64,000 nt of DNA, taken from positions 1 to 64,000 of the forward strand of contig UQCR01000006.1 in the NCBI GenBank assembly GCA_900539655.1. Reading direction: 5' to 3'. The DNA comes from an uncultured Robinsoniella sp. Lineage in GTDB: Bacteria > Bacillota > Clostridia > Lachnospirales > Lachnospiraceae. Position numbers and translations under genes: made by a program. The notes beneath the pieces were generated by a model. It had not been told where the DNA came from and did not search any database. It saw nothing but the letters and a program-made list of their open reading frames with translations. This document shows, in pieces, positions 44,316 through 53,556 of this stretch. Each line of letters opens with the position of its first letter. Positions within the stretch are counted from its first letter, which is position 1.

Positions 44316-45761
44316 ATGAAAAAAGGGATATTAGTAAAATTGTTATCAGTGGCAGTTGTGGTATCAATAAAGGGAGGGGGGGGGGGGATTATTTCCATAA
44401 TGGCAGCAGGGGGCGGTTCTGCCACAAAAACATCTGACTCGAAAGGGGATTCGTCCGCCGGGACAGAAGCGGTATCGAAAGAATCTGCCAGTGCTGCAGA
44501 AAAAACAGGTGAGGAATCCGAAACTGCCAATAAAACAGCCGGTGAGAAAAACGAGGGGGATATTCCTTCGGAATTGACACTCTATACCTATTATGCTGAC
44601 AGTGCTATTGAACAGGTTGACAGAGCGCTGGAAATAATGAAAGAGACTTATCCGGATCTAAAGATCAATATTGAACACCGTACAGATTCGGATGGAAGTG
44701 TATTGAAGACAAGAGCCGCTGTTGGAGAATTACCGGATATATTTGAATGCACCGGACAGTTAACAGATCTTTTGGTGAAGTCAGGGGATCTGGCGGAATT
44801 AGATGATGCTATTGAAGAGACGGGTTACTTTGATCAATATCTGGATGGAAATTTTGAAGTGAAAAAATCGGCTGACGGACATTATTATGCTGTTTCTTCT
44901 ACTATACCGGAGTGCTGCCTGATCTTTTATAATAAAGAAGTATTTGCAAGGCTTGGTCTAAGTGAACCCAGAAATTTTGAAGAGTTTAAAAATGTGGTTG
45001 AAAAATTAAGCGGGGACGGAATAATACCACTGGCGTTGTTTGCACAGCAGAAATGGCCAGGGCTTCAGATGTATGATATGGCAGTCATTGGGCAAGGCCA
45101 GCCATTGGGCATTACAGGACTGGATGATGGAACCGCAAAAGTAACCGACCCCGAATATCTGGCAGCAGCTGAGAAACTTTCTGAGCTGGTATCCATGGGA
45201 TTAATTGGTAAAGGTGCATTAAATACAAATGCCAGCCAGGCTTTTGAATTATTGGAAACAGGACAGGCTGGAATGCTTGTTAATGGAAGTTGGTTCTTCA
45301 ATGATGCGGCAGTTGGGGGATACGGCGATAAAGTAGGTTATTTTGAATATAATCCTTTTGCGGATGCAGGAAAAGAAGAGGAAGTTCATTGGACCAAATC
45401 CGGAGGAAGCGGAGCAATGGGAGGATATGGGGTAAGCGCAAAAGGAAAATATGTGGAATATTCAAAAAAAGTATTGATTTCATTTTTAGAGGCAAGAGAT
45501 ATTGCGAATGCTGAACTTGGTTCTCTCAGTGTAAGAAAAGAACCAGTAGAGCCGTTAGAGCCAAGAGCAGAATCTTACCAGTCCTATGCTGACAACCTGG
45601 ACAAGATAGAATCGACCACCAAATATGAATGGGCTTTAGACAATCAGGAGCTGATTACTGGTCTTGAGGACGCATGCGAGCTTCTTCTTACGGGGTTGAG
45701 TACTCCGGAAGATTATATCGCAGACCTTGAGGAGCGAATTTCTATGGCACTTGGCGAATAG
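44316..45761 (+). CDS. Sugar ABC transporter substrate-binding protein with poly-G tract in the signal peptide
   Basis: This 481-residue family-1 solute-binding protein reads ADGHYYAVSSTIPECCLIFYNKEVFARLGL (in parts) and ETGQAGMLVNGSWFFND. The N-terminus begins as a lipoprotein signal (MKKGILVKLLSVAVVVSI), but a run of 12 G (44376-44387) adds KGGGGG inside the hydrophobic core. The expected lipobox AAC-GGGS reads AAGGGS, so the lipidated Cys is missing. The start follows AAAGGAG. It heads an operon with two permeases and precedes a YesM/YesN pair. Export and anchoring may be altered unless the tract length changes or the base run is a sequencing artefact. Confidence 0.85.
   Translation: MKKGILVKLLSVAVVVSIKGGGGGIISIMAAGGGSATKTSDSKGDSSAGTEAVSKESASAAEKTGEESETANKTAGEKNEGDIPSELTLYTYYADSAIEQVDRALEIMKETYPDLKINIEHRTDSDGSVLKTRAAVGELPDIFECTGQLTDLLVKSGDLAELDDAIEETGYFDQYLDGNFEVKKSADGHYYAVSSTIPECCLIFYNKEVFARLGLSEPRNFEEFKNVVEKLSGDGIIPLALFAQQKWPGLQMYDMAVIGQGQPLGITGLDDGTAKVTDPEYLAAAEKLSELVSMGLIGKGALNTNASQAFELLETGQAGMLVNGSWFFNDAAVGGYGDKVGYFEYNPFADAGKEEEVHWTKSGGSGAMGGYGVSAKGKYVEYSKKVLISFLEARDIANAELGSLSVRKEPVEPLEPRAESYQSYADNLDKIESTTKYEWALDNQELITGLEDACELLLTGLSTPEDYIADLEERISMALGE
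44376..44387 (+). repeat. Homopolymer of 12 G
   Basis: Twelve consecutive G follow AAAGGGA in the signal-peptide region of the binding-protein gene, about 60 bases after its start. Tracts of this length slip readily in bacteria; gain or loss of one base would frame-shift the gene. Confidence 0.9.
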
Positions 45762-45792
45762 GTAAAATATTTTGCAGGGAAGAAAGGGTTAG

Positions 45793-46680
45793 ATGATGAA
45801 TCCGTTATTTAAAAAGAAAAAAGCGGCCATGTTTCTGTTTGTTGCACCGGTTGTAATCTTATTTTCCATTATTATAGTTATTCCTCTGATACAATCTGCG
45901 GCAATGAGCTTTACCGAGTGGGATGGCATTAATAAAGCCGTTTTTAATGGAGTAAATAATTATAAGCGCCTATTTGCATCCAGAGATTTGAAGATTTCCA
46001 TTCGTAACAGCCTTTTATATTCGGCAATACTGACTGTATATCAAATTGGAATTGGAACACTTCTTGCATATTTTCTAGTAAACTTCAGGATAAAAGGAAA
46101 GCGGTTTTTTAAGGATATATATTTCTTTCCGGTTCTATTGTCGGTGTCTGTTGTGGCACAGCTGTGGATTTCTATTTACCATGGGGATTTTGGGCTGGTA
46201 AACCAAATGGCTGGTTTATTTGGTTCAGATTGGAAGCAGAACTGGCTAAATGAACCGGTAAAAGGTATCATTGCAATTGTTATAGCAGAATCCTGGAAAG
46301 GAATGGGATACCATATGCTGATTATCTATGCGGCAATGAAAAATGTACCTAATGTTTACTATGAGGCATCTGTGATTGATGGGGCAGATAAAAAACAGCA
46401 ATTTTTTCATATAACCCTTCCATTAACAGTGTCTACGATTAAGGTCAGTGTGGTTATGTGCATTACATATGGATTTAGGGCATTCGAAATGATATACCTG
46501 ATGACTGGAGGAGGTCCCGGTAATTCCAGTTATACAATGCCGATTATGATGTATAAGGCATTATTCAGTCTTCAAAAATATGGTTATGGAAGTGCTATAG
46601 CAGTAGTTATTGTAATTATCTGTGTTGGGATGATGCTTATTATTAATAAATTAACAGAACGTTTTGATGTACAGTATTAA
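45793..46680 (+). CDS. Sugar ABC transporter permease (UgpA/MalF-like)
   Basis: This 295-residue protein has six membrane segments and an EAA loop YEASVIDGADKKQQFFHITLP near residues 194-214. A long ALNEP-type periplasmic stretch and GGGPGNSSYTMPIMMYKALF are typical of CUT1 UgpA-like permeases. ATG codons at 45793 and 45796 are both possible; GAAAGGG precedes them. It forms an operon with the binding protein and the next permease. No ATPase is encoded nearby. Confidence 0.92.
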   Translation: MMNPLFKKKKAAMFLFVAPVVILFSIIIVIPLIQSAAMSFTEWDGINKAVFNGVNNYKRLFASRDLKISIRNSLLYSAILTVYQIGIGTLLAYFLVNFRIKGKRFFKDIYFFPVLLSVSVVAQLWISIYHGDFGLVNQMAGLFGSDWKQNWLNEPVKGIIAIVIAESWKGMGYHMLIIYAAMKNVPNVYYEASVIDGADKKQQFFHITLPLTVSTIKVSVVMCITYGFRAFEMIYLMTGGGPGNSSYTMPIMMYKALFSLQKYGYGSAIAVVIVIICVGMMLIINKLTERFDVQY

Positions 46681-46698
46681 CTGATTTGGAGGCTAAAC

Positions 46699-47550
46699 AT
46701 GAAGAAAATAAAAGCTTCAGAGAAAAAAATAAAATCTTCCAGGATAATGGTATATGTAATTATGGTAATATATGGGGCGATATGTCTCTATCCCGTTATC
46801 TGGATGGGTTTTTATTCATTGAAGAATAATGAAGAAATATTTGTGACAAATCCATTTGGACCGCCAATTGTCCCACAGTGGGGAAACTACATCAAGGCAG
46901 TAACACAATTCGATATCCTTTTATACTTTAAGAACAGCATTTGGGTTTCACTTGCTGCGATGTTTCTGGGAATCCTTTTTTGCCTGATGTTTACTTATGT
47001 TGTGTCCAGAGTGCGGGTACGGACTACAAAAGCATTACATTCCATGGTAATTGCCGGGATGTTCATTCCCATACAGGCAGTCATGACACCTCTTGTTGTT
47101 ATGGTTAAAAATCTTCATTTGACAAATACATTGTGGTCCTTGATTGTTCCCTATGTTGCTCTTAGCTTTCCGTTCGGAGTTATGGTTCTGTATGGTTTTT
47201 ACCGAAGCCTGCCGATTGAGCTGGAAGAGTCGGCATACATCGAAGGGGCGGGTTTTTGTAAAACCTTTTTCAGTATCATACTGCCTCAGATGAAGTCAGC
47301 GGTTTCGGTGCTGGTGATTTATCAGTTCATTTCCCATTGGAATGAATTTAGCCTGGCATTAATCTTAATAACTAAAAATGAGTTGAAGACACTTCCGTTG
47401 GGAATGGCGGGTTTTTACGGACAGTTTTCCACGGACTGGGGACCCGTAGGTGCAGCGTTGGTAATTGCAAGTTTTCCGGTAATTTTGTTATATGTATTTT
47501 TCAGCAACAAAGTAAGTGATGCAATGGCTTTTTCCGGAATGAAGAATTAA
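46699..47550 (+). CDS. Sugar ABC transporter permease (UgpE/MalG-like)
   Basis: This 283-residue partner permease has six membrane segments and an EAA loop LEESAYIEGAGFCKTFFSI near residues 175-193. It reads HWNEFSLALIL and LPLGMAGFYGQFSTDWG toward the end, typical of the MalG group. GGAGG lies before the start. It lies 18 bp after the first permease. A hairpin-containing 160-bp gap separates it from the sensor kinase gene. Confidence 0.92.
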   Translation: MKKIKASEKKIKSSRIMVYVIMVIYGAICLYPVIWMGFYSLKNNEEIFVTNPFGPPIVPQWGNYIKAVTQFDILLYFKNSIWVSLAAMFLGILFCLMFTYVVSRVRVRTTKALHSMVIAGMFIPIQAVMTPLVVMVKNLHLTNTLWSLIVPYVALSFPFGVMVLYGFYRSLPIELEESAYIEGAGFCKTFFSIILPQMKSAVSVLVIYQFISHWNEFSLALILITKNELKTLPLGMAGFYGQFSTDWGPVGAALVIASFPVILLYVFFSNKVSDAMAFSGMKN

Positions 47551-47646
47551 ATTCATTGTCGGGATACGTCAATCCCTTTATAATATTAGGTGATATTAAC
47601 TTGCATGATCAAGCTTGGGCAATTGGAGTGTAATTGATATTGCAGG

Positions 47647-47675
47647 TATCAGAGCATGTTTAGCATGCTCTGATA
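47647..47675 (+). other. 12-bp perfect stem-loop before the sensor kinase gene
   Basis: TATCAGAGCATG (47647-47658) pairs exactly with CATGCTCTGATA (47664-47675) with a five-base loop. No T tract follows. It may be an mRNA-stability element or an attenuator that lowers kinase expression relative to the transporter. Confidence 0.55.
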
Positions 47676-47711
47676 ATGTTAATACAGCGATAAGAAAAAT
47701 GGAGGGAATGA

Positions 47712-49496
47712 ATGAAAAAGAGATTACAAAATATGATGATTCAACAGAGAATCAGTTATTCGTTTTTTATCTTTTTTACAGTGTTTGCAATATGTGTCAT
47801 TATAGGGCTGCGAGGAATTTACAAGGATCAAATGTACGAAAAACTCATTCAGGGAAGGCATTATGAAGATAATCTGGTCGTTCAGCAAATCGGTATGCTG
47901 TCAACGAATCTGAATAGCTGCTGTAACAGTGTTATTGTGAATATAAACAATACCGTAGGTCTGAAAAAAAATAATTCGTTGTATCCCGATTTATATGACA
48001 GTGCAACCAAGCAGACAATATTAAATATTATTGAAAATAGCTTCCTCATGTTTCCTGATGTAAGCCAGATTGCTGTATTGTATAGAAATGGGGACCTCTA
48101 TCAAAAGGACAGAAACCGTTCTTACATAAGTTCGGACCGCAATGACGATTTAATTCAGCAGTTTGACTCAATGGGAATATCGACTACCGGACAATGGTAT
48201 TATTCTCTGCAAATGGAATCAGCGTTTTCTGAATTCAGCCTGCATTATGTGAAGATTCTGCGTGATGTAAAGGAGAATACGGATATAGGTTATGTAATTC
48301 TGGAACTGGATGAGCAAAATATTTATGAAATTTATAGAAATGAGAATAGTAGTGAGGATGTGGAGTTTTATCTCCTGGATTATAATAAAATGATGATTTC
48401 CAGTGATGACCGTGATGCTATGAGCGGTATTAAAGGAATCTCATCTTATGATTCTCAACTGGATTATTCTGAAAATATGATCAGTAAGTTAGATGATAAA
48501 ATATCTGATACAAAAAACTATTACAGCAGTGAATATAAAGTCAATGACCTATGGAATCTGGTATCAGTTTTAGATGTAAAATCCATGCTTTCTGATGTAA
48601 ACAATATAACCGTTGTGATCATTGGGATCAGTTTGGTGCTGCTTATGGTGTTTTATATGCTTACAATCATGATTGCCAGACATATAGCCGGACCAATCTC
48701 AGCATTATCGGAACATATGAGAAAATTCACGAAATCTTTGCCGGAAAAACTGCCGGACATGGATACCCATAATGAAGAAGGCATTCTGATTTCCAGTTTC
48801 AATCAGATGGTTGATATGAATCATCAGTTATTTGAAGATATCACAAATGAGAAGAAGGAAAAGAGACGGTTAGAACTGGCACTCCTTCAGGCTCAGATTA
48901 AACCGCATTTCCTATATAATACACTGGATACTATATTTTGCCTGAATAGTATGAAACGCCATGCGGACGCCAGCAGAATGATAAAGCTTCTGGCTGGATA
49001 TTACCGCCTTGTTTTGAATAAAGGACTGGATTGGGTCGGGCTGGACCAGGAACTGGATGCATTGCAAAAGTATCTGGACATCCAAACGGTCCGTTATCAG
49101 GATAGCCTAAGCTATTCTATTACCGTTCCTGAGGAATTAAGTGCATTACAAATTCCCAAATTAACCTTGCAGCCATTGGTGGAAAATGCAATTTACCACG
49201 GAATCAAACCCCGAAACGGAAAGGGCCATATATTGATAACGGGAGAACTGGAAGAAGAGTGGGCTTATATCCGTGTGATTGATGATGGCATAGGCCTTAG
49301 TCAAGATAAATTTATGATGATATTATCAGGGGAACAACGTGAGACGGATTTAGAAAGTTTTGGGTTAAAAAACGTGTCGGAACGTTTAAAGATTTTTTAT
49401 GGAGAAGGTACCTGTATACAGTTAGAGGATACCCCCATTGGCACCTGCATAGTCTTGTGTATTAATCTAAAAAGGGGTGATGATCATGAACTATAA
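47712..49496 (+). CDS. YesM-like sensor histidine kinase
   Basis: This 594-residue membrane kinase has TM1 near residues 15-36, an extracellular domain to about residue 295 and TM2 near 297-318. HAMP follows, then QIKPHFLYN with phospho-His399. The ATPase has PLVENAIYHGIKPR, VIDDGIGLS and SFGLKNVSERL. The C-terminus overlaps the response-regulator gene. It is the same family as the kinase at 15008 but clearly a different paralogue. GGAGG precedes the start. It probably senses the substrate of the adjacent ABC system. Confidence 0.92.
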   Translation: MKKRLQNMMIQQRISYSFFIFFTVFAICVIIGLRGIYKDQMYEKLIQGRHYEDNLVVQQIGMLSTNLNSCCNSVIVNINNTVGLKKNNSLYPDLYDSATKQTILNIIENSFLMFPDVSQIAVLYRNGDLYQKDRNRSYISSDRNDDLIQQFDSMGISTTGQWYYSLQMESAFSEFSLHYVKILRDVKENTDIGYVILELDEQNIYEIYRNENSSEDVEFYLLDYNKMMISSDDRDAMSGIKGISSYDSQLDYSENMISKLDDKISDTKNYYSSEYKVNDLWNLVSVLDVKSMLSDVNNITVVIIGISLVLLMVFYMLTIMIARHIAGPISALSEHMRKFTKSLPEKLPDMDTHNEEGILISSFNQMVDMNHQLFEDITNEKKEKRRLELALLQAQIKPHFLYNTLDTIFCLNSMKRHADASRMIKLLAGYYRLVLNKGLDWVGLDQELDALQKYLDIQTVRYQDSLSYSITVPEELSALQIPKLTLQPLVENAIYHGIKPRNGKGHILITGELEEEWAYIRVIDDGIGLSQDKFMMILSGEQRETDLESFGLKNVSERLKIFYGEGTCIQLEDTPIGTCIVLCINLKRGDDHEL

Positions 49497-51021
49497 AGTG
49501 CTGTTGGTTGATGATGAAAGCATTTATCTGGATTATCTCAGCCAGATTATAGATTGGAATGCGGTGCATTGTACTATTTGCGGATATGCAAAAGATGGGG
49601 AGGAAGCACTGGAGGCTATAAGAAAAGAAGTACCGGATATTATATTTATGGATATCAATATGTCCAGAATGAATGGGCTTGAGGCATGTGAGGTAATAAA
49701 GTCATGGAACCCGGAAACACGGGTAATTATTATGACAGCTTATGATGAATTTTCTTTTGCACATCAGGCAATTAAGCTCAATGTCTTTGATTACCTTTTA
49801 AAACCTTTTGACGGAGAAGAACTGCAGGAGGCACTGTGCAAATGTATAGAAGACATTGAGAAATCAAAGGAAAATAAACAGATGCAGCAGGAGTTATTCC
49901 TAAGGGGAATTATAGAATTCCAGCCTGATTTGGAGATTTCAAATGAGGAAATAGCTCAGACAAATTCGCCGTCACTTGTTACCATGATAAAAATAAGAAA
50001 GGGTTATGCAAATTATGATCTTTCTGTAATTAGGAACCTATTGAATCGTTATTTAAATGATACAGGCGTCGAGAACTTTTGCCTGAGAAATGATGGGAGC
50101 TGTATTACCCTTGTAAATGTATTGAATTCCAGTGACAGAACAATGGATGAATTGAAAAAGACCTATCATATGATTTTAAATGATAAAGCAGCGTATATGC
50201 TTGAATCAGTTGCCATGGGGAATATTGTACCACGATTGGATCAATTACAGAATTCTTTTAAACAGGCACAGATGGTTTTTGAAAACATTATTAAGGTGAA
50301 TGAAAAAATAGCCTGTTTTAATGATATACAGAATTTAAGCAAAGGAATTACTTTTTACAGTACGCAGGATGTAAACTTACTTATAAAGTATTTTGAAATG
50401 AGAGAGTATGCAAAAGTAGATGCGATTATAGAAAAAATGTTTGGACTATCAGAAAACCAGATGTTTTCATTTCAATATGTAATTTCCATATATAATTCCC
50501 TTTCGATAGGTGTCCGTTCCTATTTTCATTATAATACAGAAAATCAGCTTTCGGATTATATGCAGACACAAGATAGTATAATAACAGAATTAAAAGATTG
50601 TTTTTCCAGTCATCAGGTAAAAGATATTATTAAGAATTATGTATATGAAATGCTGACAGACTGTACTTATATACAGATTAGCAGTAAGAAAGAAATCCTG
50701 GTTACCAAAATTGAAAAATACTTACAGAGCCATTACAGTGAAGTGAATTTGTCGGTTAGTAATATAGCTGAAAATTTATTTTTTGAAAACAGCTATATAA
50801 GAAGAGTTTTTAAGACCCAGACGGGCAGGACTATTATGCAGAGGCTAGAAGAGATTCGGATAGAAAAAGCGAAAGAATTATTGCAGAATGATCAATACAG
50901 ATGCAGTGAAATTGCTGAAATGATCGGATTTTCAGATCAGTTTTATTTTAGTAAACGTTTTAAGCTGTTCTGTAACTGTACACCATCAGAATATCAGACA
51001 GGCGTTGTGCAAAGAAGGTAA
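49486..51021 (+). CDS. YesN-like response regulator with AraC DNA-binding domain
   Basis: This 511-residue protein has a receiver with VDDE and phospho-acceptor Asp56 in IIFMDINMS. A variable middle of about 280 residues leads to the AraC double HTH at residues 410-505 (VSNIAENLFFENSYIRRVFK and CSEIAEMIGFSDQFYFSKRFK). The start ATG at 49486 is chosen because AAAGGGG lies eight bases upstream, although GTG and ATG codons exist at 49477 and 49480. It overlaps the kinase gene. It likely activates the promoter at 44199 and possibly the downstream URO-D-like gene. Confidence 0.92.
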   Translation: MNYKVLLVDDESIYLDYLSQIIDWNAVHCTICGYAKDGEEALEAIRKEVPDIIFMDINMSRMNGLEACEVIKSWNPETRVIIMTAYDEFSFAHQAIKLNVFDYLLKPFDGEELQEALCKCIEDIEKSKENKQMQQELFLRGIIEFQPDLEISNEEIAQTNSPSLVTMIKIRKGYANYDLSVIRNLLNRYLNDTGVENFCLRNDGSCITLVNVLNSSDRTMDELKKTYHMILNDKAAYMLESVAMGNIVPRLDQLQNSFKQAQMVFENIIKVNEKIACFNDIQNLSKGITFYSTQDVNLLIKYFEMREYAKVDAIIEKMFGLSENQMFSFQYVISIYNSLSIGVRSYFHYNTENQLSDYMQTQDSIITELKDCFSSHQVKDIIKNYVYEMLTDCTYIQISSKKEILVTKIEKYLQSHYSEVNLSVSNIAENLFFENSYIRRVFKTQTGRTIMQRLEEIRIEKAKELLQNDQYRCSEIAEMIGFSDQFYFSKRFKLFCNCTPSEYQTGVVQRR

Positions 51022-51058
51022 TTTACACAATTAAAAAAAGGATTGCGGAGGAGAAAAC

Positions 51059-52132
51059 ATGCTATATTGTAACAATTGGGATAAGATAAAGGAACGTTAT
51101 CAGGAGTATTGGGCTTTAGAAAATCATGACAGGCCCATATTGAGCATCCGTGCTCCTAAAAATTATACAGAGATGAGAGCGGCGGGTAATCATTCTACTT
51201 TAAAAGAACGATGGATGGATACAGAATATATGATCAAGAGTAATAATTGGGAAATGCAGAATACTTATTACGGAGGAGAGGCATTTCCGGCATTGAATCC
51301 AAATCTGGGACCAGATTATTTTGCAGCTTGTTATGGTACGGAACTTGCTTTTGGAGAGGATACCAGTTGGTCCATTCCATTTTTGAGTGATGAAAATGTT
51401 GAGGAATATCATGGATTTTTACTTCAGAACCAAAATGAGTACTACCGGAAAATGGTAGAAATGACAAAAGCTGCAGTAGAAGATGGAAAAGATAAATACT
51501 TAGTAGGCATTACTGATATACATCCGGGGCTGGATGGTTTGGTTTCCATGCGCGGTCCACAGGAACTCTGCATAGATACTTTGGATAATCCCGACTTTAT
51601 CAAAAAAGGTGTGATGGATCTTCTTGATGGATTTAAACAGGTATATGAAGAGTTGTATGATTTAACCACTACCTATCAAAAAGGTTGCACTAACTGGATG
51701 GGAATATGGCATGAAAAAAGATGGTATCCTACCTGCTGTGATTTTTCCTGTATGATTTCAGAGAAGATGTATGAAGAACTGGTAGTGGAAGAACTGGAAG
51801 AAGAACTGAATTTCTTAGATGCCAGCATCTATCATCTGGACGGACCAGATGCACTGAAACATTTAGACCGTCTGTTGAAAATTGATCAATTAAAAGGTAT
51901 CCAATGGGTATATGGTGCCGGACAGCCTGGGGCATCTCACTGGATGGATGTTTTGCACAAAATCCAGGATGCAGGAAAAATGATTCAGATCGAGGTAAGG
52001 CCAGAGGAATTAAAGGTGCTGTTAGAAAATTTGAGACCGGAAGGCGTAATGTATACAATAAATGCTAATTCTCAGGAAGAGGCGGAAAACTTGCTTAAAA
52101 TGGCGAATGCATATCAGAAGAAGTTTTATTAG
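51059..52132 (+). CDS. URO-D/corrinoid methyltransferase-like barrel protein
   Basis: This 357-residue protein has the URO-D superfamily TIM-barrel pattern: an N-terminal RYQEYWALENHDRPILSI, DIHPGLDGLVSMRGPQELCID, CCDFSCMISEKMYEELV, IYHLDGPDALKHLDRLLKI and a C-terminal PEGVMYTINANSQEEAENL. Relatives, as I recall, are annotated as trimethylamine corrinoid protein 2 or URO-D-like. The catalytic residues of true uroporphyrinogen decarboxylases are not obvious. GGAGG lies nine bases before the start. It is 37 bp after the response regulator and closes a YesMN/ABC operon that has no glycosidase. No corrinoid-binding (B12) domain gene is adjacent. It may process a methylated substrate or bind a ligand. 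Confidence 0.75.
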   Translation: MLYCNNWDKIKERYQEYWALENHDRPILSIRAPKNYTEMRAAGNHSTLKERWMDTEYMIKSNNWEMQNTYYGGEAFPALNPNLGPDYFAACYGTELAFGEDTSWSIPFLSDENVEEYHGFLLQNQNEYYRKMVEMTKAAVEDGKDKYLVGITDIHPGLDGLVSMRGPQELCIDTLDNPDFIKKGVMDLLDGFKQVYEELYDLTTTYQKGCTNWMGIWHEKRWYPTCCDFSCMISEKMYEELVVEELEEELNFLDASIYHLDGPDALKHLDRLLKIDQLKGIQWVYGAGQPGASHWMDVLHKIQDAGKMIQIEVRPEELKVLLENLRPEGVMYTINANSQEEAENLLKMANAYQKKFY

Positions 52133-52165
52133 TTCATGCAGCTTCAATAATTAAACTCTATGATC

Positions 52166-52197
52166 AGACAGAACTGTTATAGTTCTGTCTCATTTTA
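52166..52197 (+). terminator. Terminator after the URO-D-like gene
   Basis: AGACAGAAC (52166-52174) and GTTCTGTCT (52182-52190) form a perfect nine-pair stem with a T-rich tail. It ends the locus started at 44316. Confidence 0.75.
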
Positions 52198-52219
52198 TGT
52201 GCAAGCAGAAAATAAAGCA

Positions 52220-52255
52220 GAAAATGAAACCGAAGATGAAACGGAAGATGAAACG
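52220..52255 (+). repeat. 12-bp repeat (three copies)
   Basis: GAAAATGAAACC is followed by two copies of GAAGATGAAACG. The unit is a multiple of three and read in one frame gives an acidic E-T-E-D pattern, but no start codon with a ribosome site covers it. Confidence 0.6.
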
Positions 52256-52389
52256 GTAAAATGAACATTCATCAATAGACATTGTTTACCGGATATATTA
52301 GAATGGTTATAGATGAGGTACATAGACAAACCAACGGCCTTAAAATAAGCTGCCGATAATATGTAGATATGGATTGAAAAGGAGAAGTT

Positions 52390-53169
52390 ATGACCAATAA
52401 AGAAATCATGGAAAAAGCCATGCTGCAATCAGCCATAGACCTGAATTGCAGTGCAGAGGATTTTATGCAGAAAAACAATAGAGTTGTTATTTCTAAAGTA
52501 AACAATAATGCCAGGCGATATCTGGAACTGCCATTTTTTAGTAATTTAGTTTCGTATGGAAATAATATTGTGGCTTCTGTTGACGATAGAGTAAAAGATT
52601 TTGTTGCCAATTATATCAATCGCTTTCCACGGGAGCACTGCTTTGAAACGCCGGCTATCCATGTGCTTTCAAAAGAGTTTGATAAATATGGTAAGGCACT
52701 TTGCTATATGGCTGAATATTTTTTGCCTGATGTGGACAGGGTGGCAGAACTGCCTTGTAAATATGAAATCCGTATCCTGGAGCAGAAGGATTTTACAGAT
52801 CTTTATATATCAGCATGGAGCAATGCCCTATGTGAGAAAAGAAAGCATCTGGATGTGCTGGCTGCGGCAGCTTTTGATAAAGGAAAAATGATTGGTATGG
52901 CGGGATGTTCTGCAGACTGCGATACGATGTGGCAGATCGGCATCGATGTTTTGCCTGATTATCGGAAAGGGGGCATTGCCTCGGCTCTGACAAGCAGGCT
53001 GGCGATGGAGGTATTGAATCGCGGCAAGGTGCCATTTTATTGTGCGGCGTGGTCCAACATCGGCTCTGTCCGTAATGCAATAAGAAGTGGATTTCGACCT
53101 GCCTGGGTGGAACTGACAGCCATTGATAAAAAAAAGATGGAGGAGATGTTAGAGTATAGAGAACAGTAG
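52390..53169 (+). CDS. GNAT family N-acetyltransferase, two-domain
   Basis: This 259-residue protein has about 120 N-terminal residues of unrecognised helical sequence and a C-terminal GNAT domain. The acetyl-CoA loop is VLPDYRKGGIASALTSRLAMEV near residues 190-212, followed by YCAAWSNIGSVRNAIRSGF. The start has AAGGAG before it. It is a separate unit behind the terminator at 52166. The N-terminal region may be a degenerate second GNAT fold. Substrate unknown. Confidence 0.85.
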   Translation: MTNKEIMEKAMLQSAIDLNCSAEDFMQKNNRVVISKVNNNARRYLELPFFSNLVSYGNNIVASVDDRVKDFVANYINRFPREHCFETPAIHVLSKEFDKYGKALCYMAEYFLPDVDRVAELPCKYEIRILEQKDFTDLYISAWSNALCEKRKHLDVLAAAAFDKGKMIGMAGCSADCDTMWQIGIDVLPDYRKGGIASALTSRLAMEVLNRGKVPFYCAAWSNIGSVRNAIRSGFRPAWVELTAIDKKKMEEMLEYREQ

Positions 53170-53225
53170 AACGGCAAATAATAAAAAGAATCATCATTGA
53201 TAGAAAGAGGAAAAAAGTAAGCGAT

Positions 53226-53474
53226 ATGGAAAATGAAAACCAAAAGCAGGGGCAAAACCGCTTCCTGGAATTTATTATGGAGCGGGTGGAACCCGGAAGT
53301 GAAGAAGAGGCAAAAGGTCTTCTTACGGACAGTTTTTATAGAATGGATCAGGGTAAGCTGACAAAGGAATACCTGGAGGAATTTATGCCAAAGCTGTTAT
53401 TACTGTTAAAAGAAGAATATATTGAAGAAGTAACACGTGTTATGGTAGACTTCAATTCCAGAAATGTGAATTAG
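53226..53474 (+). CDS. Small acidic protein, unknown function
   Basis: This 82-residue protein is mostly helical and acidic (FLEFIMERVEPGSEEEAKGLL at the start, MPKLLLLLKEEYIEEVTRVM later). No membrane segment or known motif is visible. A weak ribosome site (AGAGGAAAA) lies about 14 bases before the ATG. It is 56 bp after the GNAT gene and shares the terminator at 53487 with the convergent superoxide reductase gene. Codon use is like the neighbours. Confidence 0.65.
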   Translation: MENENQKQGQNRFLEFIMERVEPGSEEEAKGLLTDSFYRMDQGKLTKEYLEEFMPKLLLLLKEEYIEEVTRVMVDFNSRNVN

Positions 53475-53486
53475 TGTTTGATATGA

Positions 53487-53537
53487 AAATCCCGGAAGCA
53501 GACAGTGTCAATGTTTTTCTGTCTGCTTTCGGGATTT
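53487..53537. terminator. Strong bidirectional terminator
   Basis: A 19-base arm (53487-53505) pairs perfectly with 53519-53537 around a T-rich loop. It lies between the small acidic gene and the convergent superoxide reductase gene. Confidence 0.9.
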
Positions 53538-53556
53538 CTACTTTCTGGTTGCCTTC

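Noticed and set aside
47615..47866. Plus-strand frame overlapping the sensor kinase start
   Set aside because: It passes through the hairpin and overlaps the kinase gene, which has a strong ribosome site at 47712.
52197..52259. Short Lys-rich or acidic frames across the 12-bp repeats
   Set aside because: No ribosome site and only about 20 codons; treated as a repeat.
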